Shown here: one piece after another, positions 19,170 to 27,931 of the stretch
Position numbering within the stretch: the first letter of the stretch is position 1
Layout of the letters: every line of letters begins with the position of its first letter
Assembly: GCA_963803265.1 (NCBI GenBank)
Contig: CAWDLZ010000020.1
Span: forward strand, 264,704-328,703
From: CAIKMD01 sp963803265
Lineage (GTDB): Bacteria; Pseudomonadota; Alphaproteobacteria; ATCC43930; CGMCC-115725
Direction: 5' to 3'
Length of the DNA: 64,000 nt
The notes under the pieces: generated by a model
Seen by the model: the letters and a program-made list of their open reading frames with translations, nothing else
What the model was told of the DNA's origin: nothing
The model's database searches: none
Program-made: the position numbers and the translations under genes

Positions 19170-20243
19170 ATGAAATTCGGGTATTTCACGCTGAGCGACA
19201 ATCACTATTCCAACAATCCCCGCTCGCCGAACCAGTGCGTGATGGACCTGGTCGACGAGGCGATCTACGCCGAATCGATCGGGCTCAACTCGGCCTGGAT
19301 CGGCGAGCACCACTTCAACTCGCTCGGCGTGCTGTCCTGTCCCGATATCGCGCTCGCCTACATCGCCGCGCGCACCCAGAGGATTCGACTGGCGCCCGCC
19401 GTCACCGTGCTGCCGATCCATCATCCGATCCGGGTGGCCGAGCAATGGGCGACGCTCGATCTCTTGAGCGGCGGGCGAGTCGATTTCGCCACGGGCCGCG
19501 GCTATGACCGCGGCGAATACTTGCCCTTCAAGGCGCCGTTCGACGACAACGCGACCGCCTTCGCCGAGGGGCTTGGGATCGTGAACCGGCTGTGGTCGAG
19601 CGACGCGCCGATCTCGCATAAGGGCAAGTATTACGAGTTCGAGAGCGTCGCGATCACGCCGCGCCCGATCCAGCGCCCGATTCCGATCCACATCGCTTCG
19701 TTCTCGCGGCCGACCATAGAGGTCGCCGCGCGCCACGGATTCGGACTCGTCTTCGCGGCCTTCGCCGCCACGATCACGCTGGGCGGCGTCGCCGAGGGCG
19801 TGCGGTACTACAAGGAAGCCTGCGCGCGCAACGGGGTTGCGCCGGGACGGCTCGTCTCGAGCTACTTCATCCATTTCGCCGACACGCCAGAAGAGGAGCG
19901 CGCCGCGCGCGAGCGCCAGATGCGCTATGCGCGCGAATGCGGCGGCGCGGTCTCGCCGGGCGACCGCGACACCGCACCCAAGACTTACGATTACTATCAC
20001 GACTTCAAGGACAAGATGCGGAAGACGCGCGCCGAAGATCTCGATTCGCGCTCCATCCTGCTGGGGAAGGCGCCGCGCATCATCGAGACCTTGAAGACGA
20101 TGGAGGAGATCGGCTTCGACGAGATCATTCTCTACTTCGGCGTCGGCTTGAAGCCGCACGCGCAGGTGCGCGAGGAGATGGCGCGCTTCATGGCGGAAGT
20201 CGCGCCGGCCTTCGCCGGAGCCGGGCAATCGGGGCCGCGTTAG
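19170..20243 (+). CDS. LLM-class flavin-dependent oxidoreductase
   Basis: A 357-residue luciferase-like oxidoreductase, MKFGYFTLSDNHYSNNPRSP. Family features are IGEHHFNSLG (near 45-54), AEQWATLDLLSGGRVDFATG and the PIPIHIASFSRPTIEVAARH strand. It is only distantly related to the neighbour at 17263 and has an insert with YDYYHDFKDKMRK near 270-285. GGAGGCAAGCA lies before the ATG. Substrate unknown. Confidence 0.9.
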   Translation: MKFGYFTLSDNHYSNNPRSPNQCVMDLVDEAIYAESIGLNSAWIGEHHFNSLGVLSCPDIALAYIAARTQRIRLAPAVTVLPIHHPIRVAEQWATLDLLSGGRVDFATGRGYDRGEYLPFKAPFDDNATAFAEGLGIVNRLWSSDAPISHKGKYYEFESVAITPRPIQRPIPIHIASFSRPTIEVAARHGFGLVFAAFAATITLGGVAEGVRYYKEACARNGVAPGRLVSSYFIHFADTPEEERAARERQMRYARECGGAVSPGDRDTAPKTYDYYHDFKDKMRKTRAEDLDSRSILLGKAPRIIETLKTMEEIGFDEIILYFGVGLKPHAQVREEMARFMAEVAPAFAGAGQSGPR

Positions 20244-20276
20244 CGAGGTCTTCCGGTCGATCGCACCGCTTGCCGC

Positions 20277-21143
20277 TCAATGCGACATGAAAACCGGCAC
20301 GGTCATGTGCTGGAGCACGGTGCGGGTGACGCCGCCAAGGATGAGCTCGATGGTTCGCGAATGACCGTAACCGCCCATCACGATGAGGTCGCAACCGCGG
20401 TCTGTCGCCTGCGACAGGATGAGATCGCCCGCCGCGATGGCGTCGGAGACAAGATGCGAGGCTTCCGCGCGAATGTCGTGCCGCGCGAGATGCTGGGCCA
20501 AGCCGGTCGCGGCTCGGGCGTCATGCCCCTTGGCGCCGCGCGTCGGGCCGATCGAGACCACCGTCACCGTCTCGGCGGATCGCAGCAGCGGCAGCGCATC
20601 GCCCACGGCGCGCGCAGCCTCTCGGGTTCCGCTCCACGCCACCAACACGTTCTTGCCCACGGTATCGATGCTGCCGGCATAGGGCACGATCAGCACCGGC
20701 CGGCCACAGCCCATCATCACCGTCTCGGGGAGCTTCGCCAGCTTGTCGAAGAGCGGGTGACCGGGATCGGCTTGGCCGAGCACCGCGAGGTCGGCATAGT
20801 GCGCCTGCTCGATGACCGACGTGACGAGATCGCCGGCTTTTTCCGTGACGACCTGCCAGTCCGCGGTAAGGCCGGCGCGGTTGGTCTCGGCGCGGAAAGC
20901 CGCCTCGATTTGCGCGGCCCGGGCGAAGGCGGCATCCCGCTCCCGCACGTATATCGTGCGATAGGCGTTGTCCTCGACATAGGCCTCCGATACGAGATCG
21001 GGAAAGGGAACCCGCGGCATCTCGAATCCATAGAGCCCGACGAGGCGAGCCTTGTCGCGCCGCGCGATCGAGACGGCGAGCCGCAACCGCCTCTCGTAAC
21101 CGGGATGACTGTCGAGGTGAACGAGAATATCCTCGAATACCAT
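20277..21143 (-). CDS. Universal stress protein (tandem UspA domains)
   Basis: A 288-residue protein with two Usp folds. The first starts MVFEDILVHLDSHPGYERRL; the second (about 155-288) has the ATP-binding G-x2-G-x9-G pattern in MGGYGHSRTIELILGGVT. Tandem Usp proteins are often induced on oxygen limitation. GGAGAGAACG precedes ATG 21143. It follows the DUF6455 gene by 13 bp, and both lie downstream of a perfect FNR/FixK box, so anaerobic or microaerobic induction is likely (inference). Confidence 0.92.
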   Translation of the reverse strand: MVFEDILVHLDSHPGYERRLRLAVSIARRDKARLVGLYGFEMPRVPFPDLVSEAYVEDNAYRTIYVRERDAAFARAAQIEAAFRAETNRAGLTADWQVVTEKAGDLVTSVIEQAHYADLAVLGQADPGHPLFDKLAKLPETVMMGCGRPVLIVPYAGSIDTVGKNVLVAWSGTREAARAVGDALPLLRSAETVTVVSIGPTRGAKGHDARAATGLAQHLARHDIRAEASHLVSDAIAAGDLILSQATDRGCDLIVMGGYGHSRTIELILGGVTRTVLQHMTVPVFMSH

Positions 21144-21156
21144 CGTTCTCTCCGCC

Positions 21157-21600
21157 TCAAGACGCGCGGCCGAGCGCCGCGTCAAATAACTCCGCGTTCG
21201 GGCAGAACGCACCGTATCCTGTGCTCTCGTTGCTGGCGGCCGCGAGCCAGCGGCGGCAGCGGCGATGGGACCGGCACGTCGCGCAGGCCTTTCCCAACCG
21301 GTAGCGCTGAGCGGGGCTGAGTTTCTCGATGTCGACACCGAGGCGCTTCGTCATCGCGGGCAATAGCCGCTCCGCCTCGGCGGAGCCGCGGACGATCCGT
21401 TCCATCTCGGTCCGGCTCAAGCCGATATCTTTGAGGAAATCATCGAGGCCGACGCTGCTGTCGATGTCCGCGAACCGCGCGCGAAGCGCGCCGCGCGACC
21501 GCAAATCGGAAAATATCTGACGCGCGCGGCCCAATTGCCGCGCGATGCGCTCGCTGAAGTTCATCTTCCGCGTCGTTCCTCCAATTCGAGGGCTTTTCAT
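21157..21600 (-). CDS. DUF6455-like cysteine-rich protein
   Basis: A 147-residue protein. ATG 21600 has AGGGG about 7 nt upstream; ATG 21564 (MNFSERIARQL) is a possible alternative. The N-terminal half is helical and the C-terminal part has four cysteines in ACATCRSHRRC and FCPN, which could hold a metal or an Fe-S cluster. This resembles DUF6455, a family of unknown function. First gene of an operon with a universal stress protein, about 70 bp downstream of an FNR/FixK-type site. Confidence 0.7.
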   Translation of the reverse strand: MKSPRIGGTTRKMNFSERIARQLGRARQIFSDLRSRGALRARFADIDSSVGLDDFLKDIGLSRTEMERIVRGSAEAERLLPAMTKRLGVDIEKLSPAQRYRLGKACATCRSHRRCRRWLAAASNESTGYGAFCPNAELFDAALGRAS

Positions 21601-21669
21601 GACCGCACCCCTGCGACGATAAACGCCGACCGAACTTTACCTGGATAGGCCGCGAGCGAGGGCCCCGCA

Positions 21670-21683
21670 TTGATATAGATCAA
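21670..21683 (-). promoter_or_regulatory. FNR/FixK (Anr-type) box upstream of DUF6455-usp
   Basis: TTGAT-ATAG-ATCAA is a perfect match to the FNR/FixK consensus TTGAT-N4-ATCAA. Its centre is at 21676.5; with class II spacing (-41.5) transcription would begin near 21635, giving a leader of about 35 nt to ATG 21600. The palindrome is symmetric, but the only gene that starts near it is DUF6455 on the minus strand. Confidence 0.8.
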
Positions 21684-21713
21684 GCGGGCCTTTCCGCGAT
21701 AAGGCCTGCCGCT

Positions 21714-22667
21714 TTACGAAGCCCGGAAGCGCTTGAGACGGTCATTCGCCATTCTTTGCTTCAGCACCCTCTGCTGGAGGTTGTCGATGCGCTGCGTCAG
21801 CCGATGTGCGCGGCGAAACGGCTCGACACAGCGCCCGATCGGATAAGCCAAAACAAGGCCGAGAAGGCCCAGAGCTTGCGGCAGCCAGATCCGTGGTCCC
21901 AACCCGCGCGCCAGAAATTCGCCGCTCCGGTGAAGGGACAAAAGCTCGCGCCCGAAGATATCGGCGCGCGTCGCCAGCCACTCCGGCCGCTGATAGAGCG
22001 GGAAGCCGTTTTGGATCGCATAGACTTCCTTTTGCGACTGATCGAGACGGCTCGAGGCGCCGTCCATGCGATAGGACGCGACAATGCGGTCGATCCTTTT
22101 CGCCGCCAGTCGCGGATGGGTGAGGACGCGAAGAAACCAATCGTAATCGCCGGCAATCCGGTACCGCTCGTCGAACCGGCCCGCCAGCGCGAAGGCGCGG
22201 CGGCTGGCGAAACTGGCCTGGTGCGGAAGGCAGCCGGAAACGAGAAACCGCAGCGCCGCATCGGGCGGCGGCGGCATGAAATCCTCGCGACGCCCGTCCG
22301 GAAACTCGACCGAGATGCCGCCATAGGCGAAATCGCAATCCGGGTGACGATCGAGAAAGGCGGCGACGTCTTGGAGCACCTCACCGTCCAACAGGCAATC
22401 GTCGGCGCCGAGGAAATAGACGAAGTCTCCGGTTGCCAGGCTCAGGCCCTTGTTCATGGCATCGTAGATGCCTCGGTCCGGCTCGGAGATGAAGCTATCC
22501 ACGACGTCCCGGTGGCGAGCGACGATCGCAGCGGTCGCATCGATCGAGCCGCCATCGACGATGATATATTCGAGCGGCGAATAGCGTTGCGCCGCCACGC
22601 TGGCGATGCATGTCTCGAGCGTCGCGGCCGCATTCTTCGCCACCGTGACGACGGTGAATTTTATCAT
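21714..22667 (-). CDS. Glycosyltransferase family 2
   Basis: A 317-residue GT-A enzyme. It opens MIKFTVVTVAKNAAATLETC, with the nucleotide-binding YIIVDGGSID (near 35-44), DRGIYDAMNKGL, and the DXD-type metal site GADDC near 88-92; the acceptor region has AGDYDWFLRV near 191-200. A hydrophobic stretch (LPQALGLLGLVLAYPIG, about 270-287) may anchor it to the membrane. It transfers a sugar to a surface polysaccharide or lipid. Divergent from the GT2-GT9 fusion across about 140 bp of AT-richer DNA. Acceptor and donor unknown. Confidence 0.9.
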   Translation of the reverse strand: MIKFTVVTVAKNAAATLETCIASVAAQRYSPLEYIIVDGGSIDATAAIVARHRDVVDSFISEPDRGIYDAMNKGLSLATGDFVYFLGADDCLLDGEVLQDVAAFLDRHPDCDFAYGGISVEFPDGRREDFMPPPPDAALRFLVSGCLPHQASFASRRAFALAGRFDERYRIAGDYDWFLRVLTHPRLAAKRIDRIVASYRMDGASSRLDQSQKEVYAIQNGFPLYQRPEWLATRADIFGRELLSLHRSGEFLARGLGPRIWLPQALGLLGLVLAYPIGRCVEPFRRAHRLTQRIDNLQQRVLKQRMANDRLKRFRAS

Positions 22668-22805
22668 CGGCGGCGACCTTCGCGAACGGCGAGCGATAAC
22701 GCGCCAAAACCCGCCGCGCGTCGCTCTGCGTCACTTGATCGCGACAATAGAACTGCCATTCGGCCGACCAATTTGATTTTACCTGCCTGATCTTGTAGGA
22801 GATTT

Positions 22806-25403
22806 TTGCTTGTGTCGGGTGAAGCATCCGTCGCGTCGGATCGAGACATTCTCGCCATTGGGCTTCCGCTTCGGCTGACCGCAGTCATAAGGGAGTTCTT
22901 TCGAAATCACAAATCCATGCCTTACCGCTTAAGCCATTGGCGACGGGCTAGGCGCTTGCTTCATCGCTTGCGGTCGCGCATTGGCGAAGAATGGACGACC
23001 GACGGCCTCTACGGTGTGCGGCGTCTGCTCGCGCACCGGATTCCCACTTTATCGTTAAGTCGGCTTGTCAACCCTTTTGCCCAAGCCGATGTTCTCGTCG
23101 CGGCCGGACGCCTCGATGACGCGATTGCCTTTTACCGCGCGAAGCTGGGATCGCTTGCCGAGGCCACGCCTCGCTCGGCGCAGGCCCGCAAAATCTCGTG
23201 GGTCGCCCTCGCCGATCTTCTGGTCGTTAACAGCCGGTTGGAGGAAGCGGAGCGCATCTACGAGCGCTTAGGCGCCATCGCACCCGAAATCCTATCGGCC
23301 CGCCGGGGCATGGAAAATCTGCGCCGCCGGAGTGGCCAGGTTTCCAGCCAAGCTCCCCTCAAGATCCATTTTTTTACCATCGTGCTGAACGGAATGCCGT
23401 TCATCGAGGCGCATATCGGCGAGATGCTCAAATTGCCCTTCGATTGGCGCTGGCACATCGTCGAGGGCATCGCGTCGCTCTCGCACGATACCGCGTGGTC
23501 GGCGGCGAATGGCGGGCGTATCGATCCATCGCTTCATCGCGACGGCCTCTCGAACGACGGAACGACGGAATATCTCGACCGTCTGGCGGCGCTCTATCCG
23601 CACAAGGTAACCGTCTATCGCAAGGGCAATGGCAGCCCGTGGAACGGCAAGATCGAGATGGTGCGGGCGCCGCTCGCCCACATCGGCGAGGAATGCCTGC
23701 TGTGGCAAATCGATGCCGACGAATTCTGGACGGCCGAGCAGTTCATGCGCACCCGCCAGAAATTCGCCGAAGATCCCGAACGCACGGCCGCCTTCTTTCT
23801 GTGTTATTTCTTCTTCAGGAATCTGGTGGTCACGACGGCCAACACCTACGGCAACCACCTCGAATACGAGTGGCTCCGCGTCTGGCGGTACCGACCCGGC
23901 GATTACTGGGTGAGCCACGAGCCGCCACGGCTGTGCCGGCGCCTCGGCGACGGCGACCGGGGAACGGATCTCGGCGCGCTCAATCCCTTCGCGCATGGCG
24001 AAACCCTGCGCGACAACCTCGTCTTCCGTCATTTGGCCTATGTCCTGCCGTCGCAGCTCCGCTTCAAGGAAATATACTATGGCTACAAGAACGCGCTGGA
24101 GCAGTGGAATGCCTTGCCGGCAACCGGGCCGGTGCGGCTCGGCGACTACCTATCCTGGATCGCCGACGGCACGGTGGCCGATGACAGTATCCGCTACGGC
24201 ATCGCCCCGCCGGCGCCGGCGATAGGCCGACCCGACGCCGGGCTTGCGTCGCCGGCATCGACGCCGAGCCTCTATCGCGCGGCGAAAAGCGATGTGGTTC
24301 TGTCGGCGCTCGCGAGCATTCTCGTCGTCAAGCTCGACAACATCGGCGACGCCGTTCTGTTGTCGCCGTTTCTCCGCGAGCTGCGCCGCAATGCGCCCCA
24401 GGCGAAGATCACGCTCATGGTCCAGCCCAAGGTCTATGATCTCGCCGCATCTTGTCCCCATGTCAACCGGGTCGTGGCGGTCGAGGTCCGTGGCGCGGCG
24501 GGCGCATTTCATTGCCGCGACGAGGCATTTCTCGCTTCCTACCGCGGCGGCGGATTCGATCTTGCCGTCGTGCCGCGCTGGGACGTCGATGAGTCGAGCG
24601 CCGGGCTGATTGCCCGCAAGAGCGGCGCCCCTCGCGTCATCGGCTTCGGCGAGGGCGTAAACCAAAAAAAGGCGTGCGAAAATCGCGGCTCCGACGCCAG
24701 CTACACCGAGGTCTTGCCGAAGATCACTCCGGATCACGAGGTGGTCCAGAATCTCGCCTTGCTAAAATTCATGAATGGATCGGTCGAGAGCGATCGGTTG
24801 GAAGCGTGGATCGATCCGCGAGACGAGGCGCGCGCCGCGGCGTTGTTGAAGCCCTTGGGCGACGATGAGATCGTCGCGGTCTGTCCCGGGGCATCGCATG
24901 TCGGCAAGGTTCTCCCGACCGGCATGCTCATACGAATCCTCGATAGCCTCGCGCCATCGCTGCGTTTCGTCGCACTCGGCGCGGCCGAGGATTTCGGGCG
25001 CGCAGCGGCGCTGAGGCGGCATTTCGGCGAGCGGCTCTTGCCGCTATGCGGCGAGACCAACCTGCGCGAGGCTTTGGCCATCCTGAAGAACTGCCGCGCG
25101 GCCATCACCATGGATTCGGCTCTCGCCCATTTCGCCGCTAGCGTCGCCACGCCCGTGGTCGTCTTCTCGATGCATCCGCGCGAGGGCGGGAACGACACGC
25201 TCGACCAGGCCCCGGCCCGTTTTGGCCCGTGGTGCCCGGACGAGCGCCGGCTGATCGTGCAACCGGACCGTGCCTGGCCGGGCTGCGAAACCGGCTGCCG
25301 CTGGCGCGAGATACGGCCGCACTGTATCGGCAACATCGACGAAGCCGACGCGATCCGGCGCATCGGCGCATTCTTGGAACGGCAAGGAATCCGGCTGCGA
25401 TGA
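22806..25403 (+). CDS. Bifunctional glycosyltransferase: GT2-like domain fused to GT9 (heptosyltransferase-like)
   Basis: An 865-residue protein with three parts: a helical TPR-like N-terminus (about 90-180), a GT2-like domain (about 185-470) with VLNGMPFIEAHI and a DXD-type DADE at 303-306, and a GT9 domain (about 505-865) with ILVVKLDNIGDAVLLSPFLR, CPGASHVGK and the ITMDSALAHFAA loop that marks ADP-heptose LPS heptosyltransferases. The fusion suggests one protein adding two sugars to the same surface glycan. Start is uncertain: TTG 22806 and GTG 22812 both follow AGGAG at 22797-22801, and ATG 22917 has no good site. It is divergent from another GT2 gene; base composition is lower in GC than nearby genes, so transfer is possible. 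Confidence 0.88.
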   Translation: MLVSGEASVASDRDILAIGLPLRLTAVIREFFRNHKSMPYRLSHWRRARRLLHRLRSRIGEEWTTDGLYGVRRLLAHRIPTLSLSRLVNPFAQADVLVAAGRLDDAIAFYRAKLGSLAEATPRSAQARKISWVALADLLVVNSRLEEAERIYERLGAIAPEILSARRGMENLRRRSGQVSSQAPLKIHFFTIVLNGMPFIEAHIGEMLKLPFDWRWHIVEGIASLSHDTAWSAANGGRIDPSLHRDGLSNDGTTEYLDRLAALYPHKVTVYRKGNGSPWNGKIEMVRAPLAHIGEECLLWQIDADEFWTAEQFMRTRQKFAEDPERTAAFFLCYFFFRNLVVTTANTYGNHLEYEWLRVWRYRPGDYWVSHEPPRLCRRLGDGDRGTDLGALNPFAHGETLRDNLVFRHLAYVLPSQLRFKEIYYGYKNALEQWNALPATGPVRLGDYLSWIADGTVADDSIRYGIAPPAPAIGRPDAGLASPASTPSLYRAAKSDVVLSALASILVVKLDNIGDAVLLSPFLRELRRNAPQAKITLMVQPKVYDLAASCPHVNRVVAVEVRGAAGAFHCRDEAFLASYRGGGFDLAVVPRWDVDESSAGLIARKSGAPRVIGFGEGVNQKKACENRGSDASYTEVLPKITPDHEVVQNLALLKFMNGSVESDRLEAWIDPRDEARAAALLKPLGDDEIVAVCPGASHVGKVLPTGMLIRILDSLAPSLRFVALGAAEDFGRAAALRRHFGERLLPLCGETNLREALAILKNCRAAITMDSALAHFAASVATPVVVFSMHPREGGNDTLDQAPARFGPWCPDERRLIVQPDRAWPGCETGCRWREIRPHCIGNIDEADAIRRIGAFLERQGIRLR

Positions 25404-25440
25404 CCGCTTCCTGCCAAGGATTTGGAGGACGAGGAACCCG

Positions 25441-26370
25441 ATGACCGCAAGACCCATCGACCCGCGCCGTATCGCGCTCATTGGCTTCGGCGAGGTCGGC
25501 CAGCGCTTCGGCCGCGAATTCCTGGCGACGGGGCGCTTCGACGTTTCGACCTACGACATCCTGTTCGACAATTCGCCCCAGGGTGCCGCGCTGCGCGACG
25601 CCGCGCGCGCGATGAAGATCGAGGCCTGCGCATCGGCTTCGGCCGCCGCCGAGGGCGCGCGGATCGTGTTCTCCTGCGTCACCGCGACCTCGGCCAAGTC
25701 GGTCGCCGAGGAAGCCGGAGCCTATCTCGCCCCCGGCCAGTTCTTCGTCGACATCAACTCGGTCTCGCCGGAAACGAAGCGCGCCGATGCCGAGGCGGTG
25801 GCGCGCTCGGGCGGGCTTTATGTCGAATGCGCGGTGATGGCGCCGGTGGCGCCTTATGGCATCAAGGTGCCGATCCTCTTGGGCGGGAAATTCGGCAAGG
25901 AGCTTGCCGCGATTCTCAATCCCGCCGGGATGCGCATGGAAGTGGCGAGCGAGGTCATCGGCCAGGCCTCGGCGATCAAGATGTGCCGCTCGATCATGAT
26001 CAAGGGCCTCGAGGCGCTGGCGGTCGAATGTTTCCTGACCTCGCGCCGCTATGGGGTCGAGGACACGATCATCGCCTCGCTCGAGGAGACCTTCCCGCAG
26101 ATGGACTGGGAAAAGCTGGCGGGCTATCTCATCGGCCGGGTCGTGCAGCACGGGCGGCGGCGCGCCGCCGAGATGCGCGAGGTCGCCGACACCATCGCCG
26201 CCATCGGCCTCGTGCCCGTGATGGCGTCGGCGACCGCACGGCGCCAGGACTGGCTCGCCGACGAGGCGGAAGCGGCGCCGGAATTGAAGGCGTTCAAGGA
26301 CGAGGAATGGCGCGCGGTGCTCGACCGCCTGATCGCGCGAATCGATAAGACGTCCCGGAACGGGGATTAG
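25441..26370 (+). CDS. NAD(P)-dependent oxidoreductase, 6-phosphogluconate dehydrogenase-like (DUF1932)
   Basis: A 309-residue protein. The Rossmann N-terminus RIALIGFGEVGQRFG (10-24) has GxGxxG, followed by SCVTATSAKSVAEEA and DINSVSPETKRADA. The C-terminal helical domain (about 190-300) begins GQASAIKMCRSIMIKGLEA with the conserved Lys and fits the DUF1932 type. Likely oxidises a hydroxy acid such as an aldonate or hydroxyisobutyrate-like compound; substrate unknown. GGAGGACGAGG precedes the ATG. Ends overlapping livF tail-to-tail by 4 bp. Confidence 0.85.
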   Translation: MTARPIDPRRIALIGFGEVGQRFGREFLATGRFDVSTYDILFDNSPQGAALRDAARAMKIEACASASAAAEGARIVFSCVTATSAKSVAEEAGAYLAPGQFFVDINSVSPETKRADAEAVARSGGLYVECAVMAPVAPYGIKVPILLGGKFGKELAAILNPAGMRMEVASEVIGQASAIKMCRSIMIKGLEALAVECFLTSRRYGVEDTIIASLEETFPQMDWEKLAGYLIGRVVQHGRRRAAEMREVADTIAAIGLVPVMASATARRQDWLADEAEAAPELKAFKDEEWRAVLDRLIARIDKTSRNGD

Positions 26371-27155
26371 CCGCCGAGAATTCCCTTGAGGCGGGCGACG
26401 AGTTGCGCGTGGGCGCGCGAATCGGCGACCGACACGCCCTTGCCGACGCCGAGATAGCGCTCGGCGACCTGGCGGTTGTGCAACAATTCCTGGCCGGTCC
26501 CGCTCAAGGCGACGCGGCCGTTCTCGATGACATAGGCGCGGTCGGCGATCGCCAGCGACAGCCGCGCATTCTGCTCGGACAGCAAGATCCCGCGGCCCTC
26601 GTTGCGCAAGCCCGCGATCAGCCGGAAAATCTCGGCGACCAGCACCGGCGCGAGTCCCAGCGAAGGCTCGTCGAGCACGAGGAAGCGCGGCTCGGCCATG
26701 AGCCCTCGCCCGATCGCCAGCATCTGCTGCTGGCCGCCCGAAAGATTTGCCGCTGCCGTGCCGAGCCGCTCCAGCAGCACCGGGAAAAGCTGGCCGATCT
26801 TGGCGATGCTGTCGGCGAGCCGGGCCGGCGCCGAATGGCGGTCGCGCGCATAAGCGCCGAGCCGCAGATTCTCGCGCACGGTCAAGCCGCCGAAGACCTG
26901 GCGCCCCTCGGGCACCTGCGCGACACCCAAGAGCACGCGGGCGCGGGGGCTGAGGGCGTCGATCCGCTTGCCGTCGAGCTCGATCGCGCCGCGCCGCACC
27001 GGCAGGAGGCCCGAGATCGCCTTCACCAGCGTCGATTTGCCGGCGCCATTGGCGCCCACTAGGGCGACGATCTCGGCGTCGCCGACGACGAGGTCAATGT
27101 CGTGAATGACATCGACCGCCTCGTAGCCGGTCGAGACGCGCTTCAATTCCAGCAT
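26367..27155 (-). CDS. livF: Branched-chain amino-acid-type ABC transporter ATP-binding protein LivF
   Basis: A 262-residue ABC ATPase. Walker A GANGAGKST (35-43), signature LSGGQQQM near 138-145, Walker B FLVLDEPSLGLAP near 158-170. Its short size and GVAQVPEGRQVF mark it as LivF. ATG 27155 overlaps the livG stop by one base (TGATG), showing translational coupling. Last gene of an SDR-livK-Rieske-livHM-livG-livF operon; the C-terminal tail (about 30 aa beyond YLGVG) is longer than usual. Confidence 0.95.
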   Translation of the reverse strand: MLELKRVSTGYEAVDVIHDIDLVVGDAEIVALVGANGAGKSTLVKAISGLLPVRRGAIELDGKRIDALSPRARVLLGVAQVPEGRQVFGGLTVRENLRLGAYARDRHSAPARLADSIAKIGQLFPVLLERLGTAAANLSGGQQQMLAIGRGLMAEPRFLVLDEPSLGLAPVLVAEIFRLIAGLRNEGRGILLSEQNARLSLAIADRAYVIENGRVALSGTGQELLHNRQVAERYLGVGKGVSVADSRAHAQLVARLKGILGG

Positions 27156-27931
27156 CAGGCCGCCCCCGTGGCCTCGCCGACATAAGCGGCGATCACGCGC
27201 GCATCCTGCTGAATCGCGCTGGGACTCCCCGAGGCGACGACGCTGCCGGCATCGAGCACGATCACCTGGTCGGCGACGCCCATGACGAGCGACATGTTGT
27301 GCTCGACCACCACGACCGAGATGCCGGAATCGCGCACCGCGCGCAACAGCTCGGCCAGCTCGGCGGTTTCGGCGTCGTTGAGGCCGGCCGCGGGCTCGTC
27401 GAGCAGGAGGAGCCGCGGCCGGGCCATGAGCGCGCGCACCACCTCCAAGAGCTTCTGCCCGCCCATCGGCAGATCGGTCGCCGCGACGTCGCGGAATGGC
27501 CTCAGATTGACGAGTTCGAGCAGCGCGTCGGCGCGCCGGGTCAGCGCGCGCTCCTCGGCGCGCGCCGAGCCGAGCCACAGCATTTGCCGCCATGCGCTCG
27601 AGCGCAGCCGCAAATGCGCCCCGGCCAGCACGTTCTCGAGCGCGGTCATGCCGGGAAAGATGCGCGCCGCCTGGAAGGTGCGGATGAGGCCGAGCGAAGC
27701 CACCTCGACCGGCGAGCGATCGAGCAGCGAGGCGCCGAAAAAGCGCACCGCGCCGGAATCGGGCCGGTAGAGCCCGGTGACGAGATTGAACAGGGTGGTC
27801 TTGCCGGCGCCGTTGGGGCCGATTACCGCGGTCAGGCTGCCCTGCGCCACCGTGAAGCTGACCCGGTTGACGGCATGGAGGCCGCCGAAATTCTTGTCGA
27901 GCGCCGCGATCTCGAGCGCGATCTCGGTCAC
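27155..27931 (-). CDS. livG: Branched-chain amino-acid-type ABC transporter ATP-binding protein LivG
   Basis: A 258-residue ABC ATPase. Walker A is GPNGAGKTT near 40-48; the signature is replaced by LPMGGQKLLEVVRAL, a usual form in LivG, and Walker B is LLLLDEPAAGLN. Starts at GTG 27931, overlapping the livHM stop (GTGA). Pairs with LivF to power the transporter. Confidence 0.94.
   Translation of the reverse strand: MTEIALEIAALDKNFGGLHAVNRVSFTVAQGSLTAVIGPNGAGKTTLFNLVTGLYRPDSGAVRFFGASLLDRSPVEVASLGLIRTFQAARIFPGMTALENVLAGAHLRLRSSAWRQMLWLGSARAEERALTRRADALLELVNLRPFRDVAATDLPMGGQKLLEVVRALMARPRLLLLDEPAAGLNDAETAELAELLRAVRDSGISVVVVEHNMSLVMGVADQVIVLDAGSVVASGSPSAIQQDARVIAAYVGEATGAA

Noticed and set aside
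23388..23403. GAACGG/CCGTTC palindrome as a LexA-like site
   Set aside because: It lies well inside the GT2-GT9 coding region and encodes conserved residues.
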